From Marisediminitalea alba (GTDB lineage Bacteria; Pseudomonadota; Gammaproteobacteria; Enterobacterales; Alteromonadaceae), in NCBI RefSeq assembly GCF_002993365.1, contig NZ_PVNP01000214.1, positions 17,764 to 81,763 of the forward strand: DNA of 64,000 bases. The letters run 5' to 3'. Positions 18,019 to 26,271 of the stretch are shown here, piece by piece. Every line of letters begins with the position of its first letter. Within the stretch, counting starts at the first letter, position 1. The position numbers were made by a program, and so were the translations under genes. Below the pieces are notes generated by a model, which saw nothing but the letters and a program-made list of their open reading frames with translations, ran no database searches and had not been told where the DNA came from.

Positions 18019-18753
18019 ATGAGAAAGCCAATCGTAGCTGGAAACTGGAAGATGAACGGCAGCCGTTCATTGGTTAAAGAATTTTCTACACTAATGGATG
18101 GTGTTGATAGCGCAGCGGTAGAGGTAATAATATGCCCGCCAGCGTGTTATCTTAGTGAGTTTGCCGGCGCTGACTTCGCCCTTGGCGGACAAACGGTAAG
18201 TGAGCTTGATAACGGCGCACATACCGGTGATATCTCAGCTCAAATGCTGATTGAGTTTGGTTGTAAGTATGTCATTGTCGGTCACTCAGAACGTCGTGAT
18301 GACCATGGCGAGACGAGCAAACTGGTTGCTGAGAAAGCCTTAAAGGCAATCAACAGTGGCCTGACACCGATTATTTGTATCGGTGAATCGCTGCAAACCC
18401 GCGAAGTGGGTGAGTTGGAAAGCTTTTTAGCTGCTCAGCTTGATGCATTAACAAGCCTGATGTCAGCAGAGCAATTAAGCAAAGCGGTGATTGCCTATGA
18501 GCCTATCTGGGCCATCGGTACCGGTGTAACAGCCACACCTGAACAGGCTCAGGACGTTCATGCGTTTATACGCGGGCATTTAGCCAGCTTCAGTGAGGAT
18601 CTGGCATCAGGGATGCAAATCCTTTATGGTGGCAGCGTTAAAGCATCGAATGCGAAAGAATTATTTGCTCAGCCGGATATTGACGGTGGTCTGATTGGCG
18701 GAGCAAGCCTGAAAGTAGAAGAATTTAGACAAGTTTGCCAGGCGGCAGGCTAA
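18019..18753 (+). CDS. tpiA: Triosephosphate isomerase
   Basis: TpiA interconverts dihydroxyacetone phosphate and glyceraldehyde-3-phosphate. The 244-aa protein starts MRKPIVAGNWKMNG and has the catalytic His in VGHSERR, the catalytic Glu in AYEPIWAIGTG and the phosphate-binding YGGSVKASN. I use the ATG at 18019, with GGAAG eight bases upstream; an ATG at 17989 in frame would add ten residues unlike the family. It is followed by secG after 12 bases. Confidence 0.97.
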   Translation: MRKPIVAGNWKMNGSRSLVKEFSTLMDGVDSAAVEVIICPPACYLSEFAGADFALGGQTVSELDNGAHTGDISAQMLIEFGCKYVIVGHSERRDDHGETSKLVAEKALKAINSGLTPIICIGESLQTREVGELESFLAAQLDALTSLMSAEQLSKAVIAYEPIWAIGTGVTATPEQAQDVHAFIRGHLASFSEDLASGMQILYGGSVKASNAKELFAQPDIDGGLIGGASLKVEEFRQVCQAAG

Positions 18754-18765
18754 CGAGGATAGAAA

Positions 18766-19119
18766 ATGATTTATCAAGTGCTTTTGGTTGCATACCTGAT
18801 TGTAGCACTGCTGTTAATTGGCTTTGTGCTGATTCAACAGGGTAAAGGTGCCGATATGGGCGCTTCTTTTGGTGCCGGCGGTTCTAATACCGTGTTCGGC
18901 TCAAGCGGTTCAGGTAACTTTATGACTCGTGCCACAGGTATTCTGGCAACGGCATTTTTTGTCATCAGCCTGTTACTGGGTAATATTACTGCTCGTCAGG
19001 AAAAAGCGCCTGATGAGTGGGAAAACCTGGAAGTTCCGGCAACTCAGCAGGCTGCGCCGGCTGATACCGATGTTCCAGCGGTACCGGTTGAAGATAACAC
19101 CGGTGATACGCCTAACTAA
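18766..19119 (+). CDS. secG: Preprotein translocase subunit SecG
   Basis: SecG is the small auxiliary subunit of the SecYEG channel. The 117-aa protein has two membrane helices (about residues 3-23 and 51-70) separated by the conserved loop GKGADMGASFGAGGSNTVFG, then an acidic alanine/proline-rich tail. An AGGA lies upstream of the ATG. tRNA-Leu starts 20 bases after its stop, so the tRNA is probably processed from the tpiA-secG transcript. Confidence 0.95.
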   Translation: MIYQVLLVAYLIVALLLIGFVLIQQGKGADMGASFGAGGSNTVFGSSGSGNFMTRATGILATAFFVISLLLGNITARQEKAPDEWENLEVPATQQAAPADTDVPAVPVEDNTGDTPN

Positions 19120-19139
19120 GGGCATATAGAAACGATTTT

Positions 19140-19224
19140 GCGGAAGTGGTGGAATTGGTAGACACGCCATCTTGAGGGGGTGGTGGCTTCGGCCGTGCGG
19201 GTTCAAGTCCCGCTTTCCGCACCA
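19140..19224 (+). tRNA. tRNA-Leu(GAG)
   Basis: The 85-base sequence folds as a class II tRNA: acceptor GCGGAAG pairs with TTTCCGC, the D-arm includes TGGAATTGGTAGACA, the anticodon loop CTTGAGG gives GAG, there is a long variable arm, the T-arm has GGTTCAAGTCC, and CCA is encoded. A secG-linked tRNA-Leu(GAG) is common in gammaproteobacteria. Confidence 0.97.
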
Positions 19225-19228
19225 AATA

Positions 19229-19256
19229 AAAAACCACCCAGAAGGGTGGTTTTTTT
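19229..19256 (+). terminator. Terminator after tRNA-Leu
   Basis: AAACCACCC (19231-19239) and GGGTGGTTT (19244-19252) form a nine-base stem with a four-base loop, followed by TTTT. It ends the tpiA-secG-tRNA transcript. Confidence 0.9.
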
Positions 19257-19290
19257 ATGCCTGAAACATTGTCAGGGTAGGGTGAAACTA

Positions 19291-19464
19291 ATGAATATCT
19301 ATCTTATGGCCTTGATTGCTGTGTTAATGCCACCACTGGCGGTTTACCTGTCCGCTGGAATAACCCGTCGGTTCTGGGTAAATGTGCTACTTACCATGCT
19401 CGGTTTTGTACCGGGGGCGGTACATGCGCTCTATACAGTAATTACTAGACATCGGAGCCGTTAA
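19291..19464 (+). CDS. Pmp3/YqaE-family membrane proteolipid
   Basis: This 57-aa peptide has the two-helix pattern and conserved core of the Pmp3 family: LMPPLAVYLSAG, then FWVNVLLTMLGFVPGAVHALYTV. Members sit in the inner membrane and are linked to salt and membrane-potential stress, though their mechanism is unclear. The ATG at 19291 is chosen because it begins the family region and has AGGGTGA upstream; a longer reading would run back into the tRNA. It lies just after the tRNA terminator. Confidence 0.85.
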   Translation: MNIYLMALIAVLMPPLAVYLSAGITRRFWVNVLLTMLGFVPGAVHALYTVITRHRSR

Positions 19465-19476
19465 CTTCCCGCGGGA

Positions 19477-19674
19477 TTAGGCCGAGTCACTATGGGCCCG
19501 CCACACGAATTGTGTAAGGGTGAGCGAAAGGCTGATTAAAATAAGTAGCAAAAGCAGGCCTGCCATCATCAGGCCATAGCTGTTCTTCTGCAGTGGTGAG
19601 AGCAGCAAAAACAGCTGCGTTACCACTGGTACGCCAAGCATCAGATAAATCGCCAGCTTCAGCATCTTCATCAT
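19477..19674 (-). CDS. Small two-helix membrane protein, unknown
   Basis: A 65-aa hydrophobic product with two predicted membrane helices (about residues 5-25 and 35-55) and a short polar tail. I do not recognise the family. It sits 10 bases downstream of the hemerythrin gene on the same strand and is probably cotranscribed with it. The precise start is uncertain, since methionines occur at positions 1, 2 and 4. Confidence 0.6.
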   Translation of the reverse strand: MMKMLKLAIYLMLGVPVVTQLFLLLSPLQKNSYGLMMAGLLLLLILISLSLTLTQFVWRAHSDSA

Positions 19675-19684
19675 CTTTGTCCTG

Positions 19685-20119
19685 TTACGCCAGTTCGCTC
19701 ATTTCGTCACGATAAGCCTCACCGAGCGCTTTTTTCTGCTTCTCGTTAAGGATGCGACCGGCAATCTGGAAAAATTCCTGCTCTTCGTCGTCCAGGTGAT
19801 GCTCAACCTGCTCCTTAAGCTGTTTAAGAAAACGTAACCAGGCGGGAGAGCTAAACTCTGTGCCATCGAGCTTTTCCACTAATTCATCAATCTCGTGGTG
19901 CTCTGCGATACCATGACGAGACAGTTCAACTGCGTTGTCATCATCCATAAGCGGTACGTAAAAGTGACGTTCTTCGGCTGTTGCGTGACGCTCCAGTTCG
20001 TCCTTCAGCTCATCGAAATATTCACGACGAGCGGCAGTGTCGCCATGTGTTTCTACTAAGATCTTTAGTAATAAACGTTGCTTTTCATGATCCTGACGTA
20101 ATGCTTCAAAAATGTTCAT
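19685..20119 (-). CDS. Hemerythrin HHE-domain protein
   Basis: The 144-aa cytosolic protein has the spaced His and Glu residues of the hemerythrin cation-binding domain: DHEKQ near the start, HATAEERHF, HGIAEHHEID and EHHLDDEEQEFF. Such domains bind a di-iron centre and respond to oxygen, nitric oxide or oxidants; the specific role here is unknown. It is acidic and fully helical. A 220-base gap upstream holds no gene and presumably its promoter. Confidence 0.85.
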   Translation of the reverse strand: MNIFEALRQDHEKQRLLLKILVETHGDTAARREYFDELKDELERHATAEERHFYVPLMDDDNAVELSRHGIAEHHEIDELVEKLDGTEFSSPAWLRFLKQLKEQVEHHLDDEEQEFFQIAGRILNEKQKKALGEAYRDEMSELA

Positions 20120-20339
20120 AAGGTGCTCCTGACTAGTTGTTCAGATGGTAACCATAACGTGTTATGTGTGACTAATTGAGTCTTCCAGCGGGTTACCGTT
20201 TGTTACTCTCTGACTAGTAATTTAGCAATACCTGTGCCCGAAGATATGTGTATGATTTAAAATGGGTATTTCTGTTTTGGTGGGAGTTAAAGGGAAGGCC
20301 AAGGGTAATAGTTACCCTTGGTAATGTAATCCGGAAACG

Positions 20340-21983
20340 TTAGTCACTCACCTCATAGCTTTCATCAAAGCGTTTGCTGTCGGCCAGAATATTGAGATTT
20401 CTGGCCTGACATTTAACGGTGATTTCGCTTGTAGTGTAGGTTTCACCATCAATTACGTAAGTTTGCTCCTCAGGCAGTTTTATACTGACCTGCTTAGCCC
20501 GTTTGTGATGAATGATTTGTGATGATTTCTTTGATTGCTCGTTGCCAAACACCAGTTCGGCCACGGTAAATAACGGCATGTCATCTTCTGTAGGGGTGAG
20601 CCAGGTGATATCCAGTTCACCATCTGTCATATCCGGCAGGTCGCCCCCCTGAGCGAGTGCAGTGCTAAGTGGCGCCGCATTGGCGATAACAAATGAAGGG
20701 GTATCGAGCTCAAAGCTTTCATCATCAACGGTCACCTGAAGCTTTTGCGGGTTGCTGGTGTTCATTGCTTTCCACAGGCCCTCAAGATAAGCCATCTGAC
20801 CACCGTTATTCTTTTCCTCTCGGTCGGCATGTTCAATCATCTGAGATTCAAAGCCAATGGCAGACACCAATAGCATTAGTTTGCCATTACATTCTGCTGT
20901 ATCCACCGGCGTATATTGCTGCTCGCAAATCACTTCACAGGCACGTGTGATGGGCGCGAGCTTGCTACGCAGGCCATATACAATCTGACTTAGTGCATTG
21001 GCGGTACCCAGAGGAATAATGCCCAGCACCTTCTGGTGTTCGCGGGTTACTGTGGCAACTTCTGTAACTGTACCATCGCCACCACAGGCGATTAATATTT
21101 CGTTACCGGCCTTTATTGCCTGATGTGCCTGCCAGGTGGCATTGAGCTCAGGTGTGGTCTCGTATATGGTGACTCGAAACTGACTGTTTAAATGGGAAAG
21201 GATTTCTTCCTTGTACGTTTTCCATTTGCCGCCGCCTGCTACCGGGTTGGCAATGAGAGCCAGCTGCGTATTTAATTTTAAACGGCCACGTTGTTTTACC
21301 ACTGAAAGACTCTTAAGCTGATGCTTATTAAGTCTCGCTGTAGCTCGTACTGATTGGATCTTATTCATCACATCAACCACTGACAGCGCATCGTTGCGGG
21401 CCAGCAGGAAGGCAGCCATTACCAGCACCGAGCGACCGCGCCCTAAAGCACAATGAACCAGTATTTTGCGACCATCTCGAATGTGTTGATCAATCCAGTT
21501 TAGTGCCAGGTGAAGCTGCTCGTTAGTAGGGCTGGCATGGTCGAGTACCGGAATATTCAGATAATCCACATCATAGCGGTAACTGGTCCAGTCGAGGCCG
21601 TCGAATTCTGCGGTGACATCCAGAATGCAGTCGATCCCCTGGTTGCTGAGTTTTTCAATGTCGCTACCGACCAGTCTTGTACCCAGATACAGTTGCTCTT
21701 CGATTTTCTGAATACTGGGTACCTTATCGGTTTTGCGTTCATAATAGTTATATAAACGGGCACCCAGCAGAAAAGGAATAAACAGCCAGCGTACGTAAAC
21801 CGGGATCCGCCCGTCTTCGCGTTTTCTGAATAATTCGGGGTAATTAGTCAGATAAGCCACACACACGGCAAACAGCGATGCCGCAGTCCACAGAATGACC
21901 ACATTTATCCACCAGTAGGGCACATAGGCCGCAATGACACAAAGTAAAATGCCAGCCAACAGATAATACTTAACCATCTTCAT
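20340..21983 (-). CDS. Dual-specificity phosphatase fused to a diacylglycerol/sphingosine-type lipid kinase
   Basis: The 547-aa protein has three parts. Residues 1-85 hold two or three membrane helices. Residues about 90-225 form a dual-specificity phosphatase with the catalytic loop HCALGRGRS (Cys178, Arg184). Residues about 235-545 form a diacylglycerol-kinase catalytic domain with the nucleotide motif CGGDGTVTE (GGDGT at 301-305) and a YegS-like C-terminal beta-sandwich. Both activities look intact. It would act at the inner membrane, one half removing and the other adding phosphate on lipids or related molecules. The fusion is known in some proteobacteria; substrates are not clear. It is monocistronic and divergent from DUF2878. 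Confidence 0.88.
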   Translation of the reverse strand: MKMVKYYLLAGILLCVIAAYVPYWWINVVILWTAASLFAVCVAYLTNYPELFRKREDGRIPVYVRWLFIPFLLGARLYNYYERKTDKVPSIQKIEEQLYLGTRLVGSDIEKLSNQGIDCILDVTAEFDGLDWTSYRYDVDYLNIPVLDHASPTNEQLHLALNWIDQHIRDGRKILVHCALGRGRSVLVMAAFLLARNDALSVVDVMNKIQSVRATARLNKHQLKSLSVVKQRGRLKLNTQLALIANPVAGGGKWKTYKEEILSHLNSQFRVTIYETTPELNATWQAHQAIKAGNEILIACGGDGTVTEVATVTREHQKVLGIIPLGTANALSQIVYGLRSKLAPITRACEVICEQQYTPVDTAECNGKLMLLVSAIGFESQMIEHADREEKNNGGQMAYLEGLWKAMNTSNPQKLQVTVDDESFELDTPSFVIANAAPLSTALAQGGDLPDMTDGELDITWLTPTEDDMPLFTVAELVFGNEQSKKSSQIIHHKRAKQVSIKLPEEQTYVIDGETYTTSEITVKCQARNLNILADSKRFDESYEVSD

Positions 21984-22116
21984 TGGTTATTCTCTCCCTC
22001 AGTGAACCCACTATCGTTAGCGCCGTATCAGTTACAGCAATCAGTAAAAACGTTGTTTCGGTAATACAGGTAATACAAGTATTGTGCCGTGCGGTTAATT
22101 TTAGTGGGGTGAAGGA

Positions 22117-22662
22117 TTGTTTAAGTTAATCAATTTTATCGGTTTTCAGGCCAGTTGGTGGCTGCTTATCCTGTACCAGAATCAATACTGGTGGGTGGTT
22201 GCTGCGCTGTTGATTGCCCATATCGTGCTGGTTGGGGAGTCACTCACAGAATTCGCCGTAGTGCTGGTTGCAGCAATCGCAGGCGTCATTACCGACAGTC
22301 TGCTGGCACTGTCTGGTGTGTACATTTTTTCTGGTTCCGGGCAATTCTTACCGATCCCTTTCTGGCTTATTTTACTATGGTTCGCCTTTGCCTCTACGCT
22401 GAGGCACAGTCTGGCATATCTCAGCACACACTACTGGTTAGCTGCCGGACTTGGTGCGGTCGGCGGTACGCTTAGCTATGTGGCGGGTATGAAGTTACAG
22501 GCAGTCACCTTTGGCTTAGCTTTTTATCCTACCGTATTTTTACTTGCCGCCATCTGGGCATGCCTTATGCCTGTGATCTTTTTGCTAAGCCAACGCGTTG
22601 AAGCCGTAGCACAACGTGTTAATGGCAGTGACACATTCCAAACCACAAAGGAGAAGTTATGA
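22117..22662 (+). CDS. DUF2878 family membrane protein
   Basis: The 181-aa product has five or six membrane helices and the DUF2878 hallmarks: a FIGFQASWWLLILYQN start, ITDSLLALSGVY and FPIPFWLILLWFAFASTLRHSL-like sequence. The function of the family is unknown. The start is a TTG at 22117 with GGGG seven bases upstream; no ATG or GTG in frame precedes the first helix. Its stop overlaps the ATG of the next SDR gene (ATGA), so they are coupled. Confidence 0.75.
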   Translation: MFKLINFIGFQASWWLLILYQNQYWWVVAALLIAHIVLVGESLTEFAVVLVAAIAGVITDSLLALSGVYIFSGSGQFLPIPFWLILLWFAFASTLRHSLAYLSTHYWLAAGLGAVGGTLSYVAGMKLQAVTFGLAFYPTVFLLAAIWACLMPVIFLLSQRVEAVAQRVNGSDTFQTTKEKL

Positions 22663-23345
22663 CACCCTTGTCGATGGTAACGGGAGGTAACCGTGGGATC
22701 GGTTTTGCAATAGCAGAAGGCTTGCTGAAGCTGGGTCACAAGGTATTACTGGTAGCCCGTGACGAAGAGGAAGCCGAACAGGCCTGCGCAGATCTCAATG
22801 GCGATGTACATCCAATTGTAATGGACATCACTGCACAGGGTGCAATGGAAGAAGCTCACACACGAGCAGTGGCGGTGTTTGGCGATATAGATATATTGAT
22901 CAATAACGCCGGGGTGATGCACAGTGACGAACTTACTGAGCTGAGTGCAGGCGACCTGCAGTTATCGTTTGATGTACATGTGAAAGGTCCGGCGATGCTA
23001 ACTAAAGCCGTGCTGCCCGCCATGCTGGAGAACAATTTTGGTCGTATTATCAATGTTTCAAGCGGATACGGTAGCTTTGCCGAGAAACTCGGCGGACCTC
23101 CGGCTTATGCGGTAACGAAAGCGGCGCTGAATGCGCTGACAGTGAAAACGGCGGCGTCAGTGCCGGCCGGTAAAAACGTTAAGGTAAATGCTATGTGCCC
23201 GGGCTGGGTTCATACCCGCATGGGCGGCTCCAGTGCGCCGCTAACGCCGGAGGAGGGCGCAGACACAGCTATCTGGCTGGCCAGTCTCGATGAAGACAGT
23301 CCTAACGGGATGTTCTTCCGCAAACGCAAACCCATCAGCTGGTAG
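22659..23345 (+). CDS. Short-chain dehydrogenase/reductase
   Basis: A 228-aa classical SDR: cofactor motif TGGNRGIGFA near residue 7, NNAGV, catalytic Ser in NVSSGYG and YAVTK. The substrate cannot be inferred; the family resemblance is to carbonyl-reductase-like SDRs. It overlaps the DUF2878 gene by four bases. Its terminator hairpin lies at 23647, pushed away by an inserted foldback element. Confidence 0.85.
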   Translation: MTPLSMVTGGNRGIGFAIAEGLLKLGHKVLLVARDEEEAEQACADLNGDVHPIVMDITAQGAMEEAHTRAVAVFGDIDILINNAGVMHSDELTELSAGDLQLSFDVHVKGPAMLTKAVLPAMLENNFGRIINVSSGYGSFAEKLGGPPAYAVTKAALNALTVKTAASVPAGKNVKVNAMCPGWVHTRMGGSSAPLTPEEGADTAIWLASLDEDSPNGMFFRKRKPISW

Positions 23346-23353
23346 TGTGTAAT

Positions 23354-23644
23354 ATACCAATCCGCATAGGGGGTTGCCCACTCAGCAAGACTGGCAGGTT
23401 TTGTGGCTAGGCTTGGTTGCACAGGTTTGGTGGTTCCAAATCAAGCAAGCGTAACAACGCCAGAAAGCCTGCCAGCTCACCCTCAGGGGATTGCCCGAAG
23501 GGAGTGGCCAAAACGACTTACTTCTGTGTTGCGTCCTCTGGACATAGAATGACTATACCACAGAGAACGCGTCGTGATCTAAGTCGTTTTCGTCTAGCCC
23601 TCAGGGATCACTCTGAGAGGGTAAACCCCTATGCGGATTGGTAT
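23354..23644. mobile_element. MITE-like foldback element, 291 bp
   Basis: The ends are perfect 19-bp inverted repeats, ATACCAATCCGCATAGGGG at 23354-23372 and its complement at 23626-23644. Inside are further nested inverted pairs: CTGGCAGGTTTT (23391) with AAAGCCTGCCAG (23464), and a perfect AAAACGACTTA (23510) with TAAGTCGTTTT (23580). CCCTCAGGG occurs twice (23480, 23598). It encodes no plausible protein and no target-site duplication longer than two bases is clear. It resembles non-autonomous elements of marine gammaproteobacteria; the mobilising transposase is unknown. Confidence 0.8.
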
Positions 23645-23646
23645 TA

Positions 23647-23677
23647 CCGCCGGTGTGAATATTTTTCACACCGGCGG
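23647..23677 (+). terminator. Strong hairpin, probable terminator of the DUF2878-SDR pair
   Basis: CCGCCGGTGTGAA (23647-23659) and TTCACACCGGCGG (23665-23677) pair perfectly over 13 bases around a TATTT loop. The tail is only GCATTT, so termination efficiency is uncertain. It begins two bases after the foldback element. Confidence 0.6.
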
Positions 23678-23860
23678 GCATTTCTGGGGGCCTTTATTGA
23701 CGGCTTCTTCTATTTTTTGGTGTCTAAAAATCTATCTTATTGAAAGTTAAAGGCTATTTTTCTTTTTTGAATTGGCGTCGACTTTGCAAGTTTAGTTGTC
23801 ATAACTGATGCAGAGCGACAGGTGCGAAACCATCAGCCGTTTTCGGAAGGAGAATATTCA

Positions 23861-24409
23861 GTGAGTGAGTCTTTAGCGATGTCGGCGGGTTATGACACCC
23901 AGGAAAGGGTGATTGTAACTCAGGATCATTATCAACCTGCAGTGGTATCTGTTGGGGTTGTGTTGTATGAGTGGAACGAGGCTATTCGCCAGCGAGTGCA
24001 ACGCCTCGGCTCCCAGTTTGGTAACAGCGGCATAAAATTACAGTTACTCACTCATTCTGATTTGGTCAGACAGGACGACAAAACCAAACACCTTCAGGGC
24101 GTTATATTTCAACTACCGCCTAATGGTGACAGCCCGCTGGCAAGGCGTTTTGAGATAATTTTTCGTCAGAGCCATCAGGCTTTGCTGGCCGATTGTGACG
24201 TAGCTGCAGCGTTTACCGTGACTGAAGACGATAACCTTTCGAATATCGAGCTGGCGATGCAGGTAAGTTTTGCATCACACGGTGCAGATTGTCATTGGTT
24301 AGGGCTTGATTACTCTGCGGCAGACTCCGTAGCGTTTCAATCCTGGTGCGAAGGGATAGCTATTTCAGTACGTCAGTCTGTAAATAAACCGGCAACGTTG
24401 GCGGCTTAG
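23861..24409 (+). CDS. Hypothetical protein, unrecognised
   Basis: The 182-aa product begins at a GTG (23861) preceded nine bases earlier by AAGGAG; another GTG at 23822 in frame lacks such a site. I recognise no domain. The protein is soluble, with no signal peptide or membrane helix; alternating hydrophobic segments such as AVVSVGVVLYEW and GVIFQLPPNG suggest an alpha/beta fold. It stands alone between the foldback element and putP, with about 350 AT-rich bases downstream before the putP start. Confidence 0.7.
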   Translation: MSESLAMSAGYDTQERVIVTQDHYQPAVVSVGVVLYEWNEAIRQRVQRLGSQFGNSGIKLQLLTHSDLVRQDDKTKHLQGVIFQLPPNGDSPLARRFEIIFRQSHQALLADCDVAAAFTVTEDDNLSNIELAMQVSFASHGADCHWLGLDYSAADSVAFQSWCEGIAISVRQSVNKPATLAA

Positions 24410-24672
24410 ATGAAAACGAACTCTAATATTTAGACCCGTAATAAAAATGTCACGAATTGAACAAAGATGGTAATTCAGTTCATTTTAGTAGGTTTTTAAA
24501 GTTAAGCACGTATAACTACCAGGATTGAGATAAAAAGCTATATTAATCAGTTTTTTATGGTTTTGCTTTGGTAACTTGATTCAACTGTCAATAGTAAGGG
24601 TGAATGACGTTTATACGGTTTGTAGATGGCTGTTTTAATGGATTTTACGCCTCCCCCTCGTAGTCTTCGCCC

Positions 24673-24700
24673 TTGTAATAAATGTTTATATGCGTATAAT
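24673..24700 (+). promoter_or_regulatory. Sigma-70 promoter of putP-proB-proA
   Basis: TTGTAA (24673-24678), a 16-base spacer and a perfect TATAAT (24695-24700) put the start of transcription near 24707. The stretch 24410-24672 holds no gene and is AT-rich. The promoter also excludes the ATG at 24690 as the putP start, since it lies inside it. Confidence 0.75.
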
Positions 24701-24761
24701 TAGACCTCTAATTAATATTGATAATCAGTTAACGACAAAAATACAAAGGCAATATTTTTCT

Positions 24762-26258
24762 ATGGCGTTTGAAAGTTACATCTCACTAGCGATTTACTTT
24801 GCAGTTATGCTGGGCATTGGGTTGTTCGCATATAAGCAATCAACCAGTGACATTTCCGGCTACATACTGGGCGGTCGTCAGGTTAGCCCACACGTAACTG
24901 CATTATCCGCTGGCGCATCTGATATGAGCGGATGGATGCTGATGGGATTACCCGGCGCGATGTTTTTAACTGGTTTTGATGCCATGTACATTGCAATTGG
25001 TCTGGTGGCTGGTGCGTTGGCTAACTATTTTCTGGTCGCGCCAAAGCTGCGCGTTTACACCGAAGTAGCCGATGACTCGCTGACTATTCCTGAATTTTTC
25101 GCGAAGCGGTTTGGTCAGTCTAATGCCAGTGTGAGAATGGTGTCAGCCGGCATTATTGTAATGTTTTTTACATTATATACGTCGGCCGGTTTAGTGGCTG
25201 GCGGTAAGCTTTTTGAAAGCGCGTTTGGCATGGGTTATCAGACAGGTCTGATTATTACGCTGGCGGTAGTGGTTTCTTACACACTGTTGGGCGGTTTCCT
25301 GGCGGTAAGCATGACGGACTTTGTGCAGGGCTGCATTATGTTTGTGGCGCTGGTATTGGTACCGATCGTAGCGTTTACCGAGTTTGACAGCCTGGCGCAA
25401 ATGAACAGCGCGGCACTGGAATCAGTACCGTCGTTAAGTGAATCATGGCAGGAGCTAACATTGCTTGGTCTGGTATCCAGCCTGGCATGGGGTTTAGGTT
25501 ATTTCGGACAGCCGCATATTATCGTCCGCTTTATGGCCATTCGTTCAGTAAAGGCTATTGCGACAGCTCGTAACATTGGTATGTCGTGGATGTTGGTGAC
25601 CATTATCGGTGCATTGGGTACCGGTTTTGTAGGGATTGCTTATGCAAACCAGTTTGGCTTGCAGGTGGCAGATGCAGAGACTATTTTTATCATATTCTCT
25701 GAGATTCTGTTTCATCCGTTGATCAGCGGGTTCCTGATGGCTGCAATTCTGGCTGCCATTATGAGTACTATCTCATCGCAGCTGCTGGTGTCGGCTAGCT
25801 CACTGACAGAAGACATTTACCGTGTAGTGAATAAAAAAGAAGCGTCCCAGGAGCAAACCGTAGCGATAGGCCGCTATGGTGTAGCGGGTGTAGCACTTGC
25901 AGCATTGCTGTTGGCATGGGATTCATCGAACAGCATCTTGTCTCTGGTCAGTAACGCCTGGGCAGGCTTTGGTGCAGCGTTTGGTCCGCTGGTGCTGTTT
26001 TGTTTGTACAAGAAAAATTTAACTCATAAAGCCGCTCTGGCAGGCATTTTGAGCGGTGCCGTAACGGTACTGTTCTGGATCTATGCGCCGGTCCTTGAAG
26101 GCGGTGCAACACTAAGCAGTGTGGTTTATGAGATTGTCCCCGGCTTTATCATTAGTTCACTGACTATCTGGGGCGTGATTATCTTCAGTGAAGAGCCGCA
26201 CGAGGAAGTGCAGGCGAAATTTACCGAAACAAATAAAGTTTTAGCAGAATTATCTTAA
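24762..26258 (+). CDS. putP: Sodium:proline symporter PutP
   Basis: PutP imports proline with sodium through the inner membrane. The 498-aa protein has about 13 membrane helices and the sodium-solute symporter landmarks: YILGGRQVSPHVTALSAGAS, SDMSGWMLMGLPG, GWGLGYFGQPHI-like sequence and SNAWAGFGAAFGPLVL. It aligns with E. coli PutP end to end. The ATG at 24762 gives the correct N-terminus (MAFESYISLAIYF). proB follows after 13 bases, so uptake and synthesis of proline share one transcript, as fits an osmotic-stress unit. Confidence 0.95.
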   Translation: MAFESYISLAIYFAVMLGIGLFAYKQSTSDISGYILGGRQVSPHVTALSAGASDMSGWMLMGLPGAMFLTGFDAMYIAIGLVAGALANYFLVAPKLRVYTEVADDSLTIPEFFAKRFGQSNASVRMVSAGIIVMFFTLYTSAGLVAGGKLFESAFGMGYQTGLIITLAVVVSYTLLGGFLAVSMTDFVQGCIMFVALVLVPIVAFTEFDSLAQMNSAALESVPSLSESWQELTLLGLVSSLAWGLGYFGQPHIIVRFMAIRSVKAIATARNIGMSWMLVTIIGALGTGFVGIAYANQFGLQVADAETIFIIFSEILFHPLISGFLMAAILAAIMSTISSQLLVSASSLTEDIYRVVNKKEASQEQTVAIGRYGVAGVALAALLLAWDSSNSILSLVSNAWAGFGAAFGPLVLFCLYKKNLTHKAALAGILSGAVTVLFWIYAPVLEGGATLSSVVYEIVPGFIISSLTIWGVIIFSEEPHEEVQAKFTETNKVLAELS

Positions 26259-26271
26259 GGTGATAGGAAAT

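Noticed and set aside
19140..19290. tRNA-Leu as an integration site for the following block
   Set aside because: No integrase gene and no repeated tRNA 3' end were seen between 19225 and 30428.
23417..23743. A 108-codon reading through the foldback element
   Set aside because: It runs through inverted repeats and the terminator hairpin, has no ribosome site and low-complexity basic composition.
24690..24761. Upstream ATG as the start of putP
   Set aside because: The ATG lies inside the TATAAT promoter region, so it would not be in the mRNA, and the extra residues match nothing in PutP.
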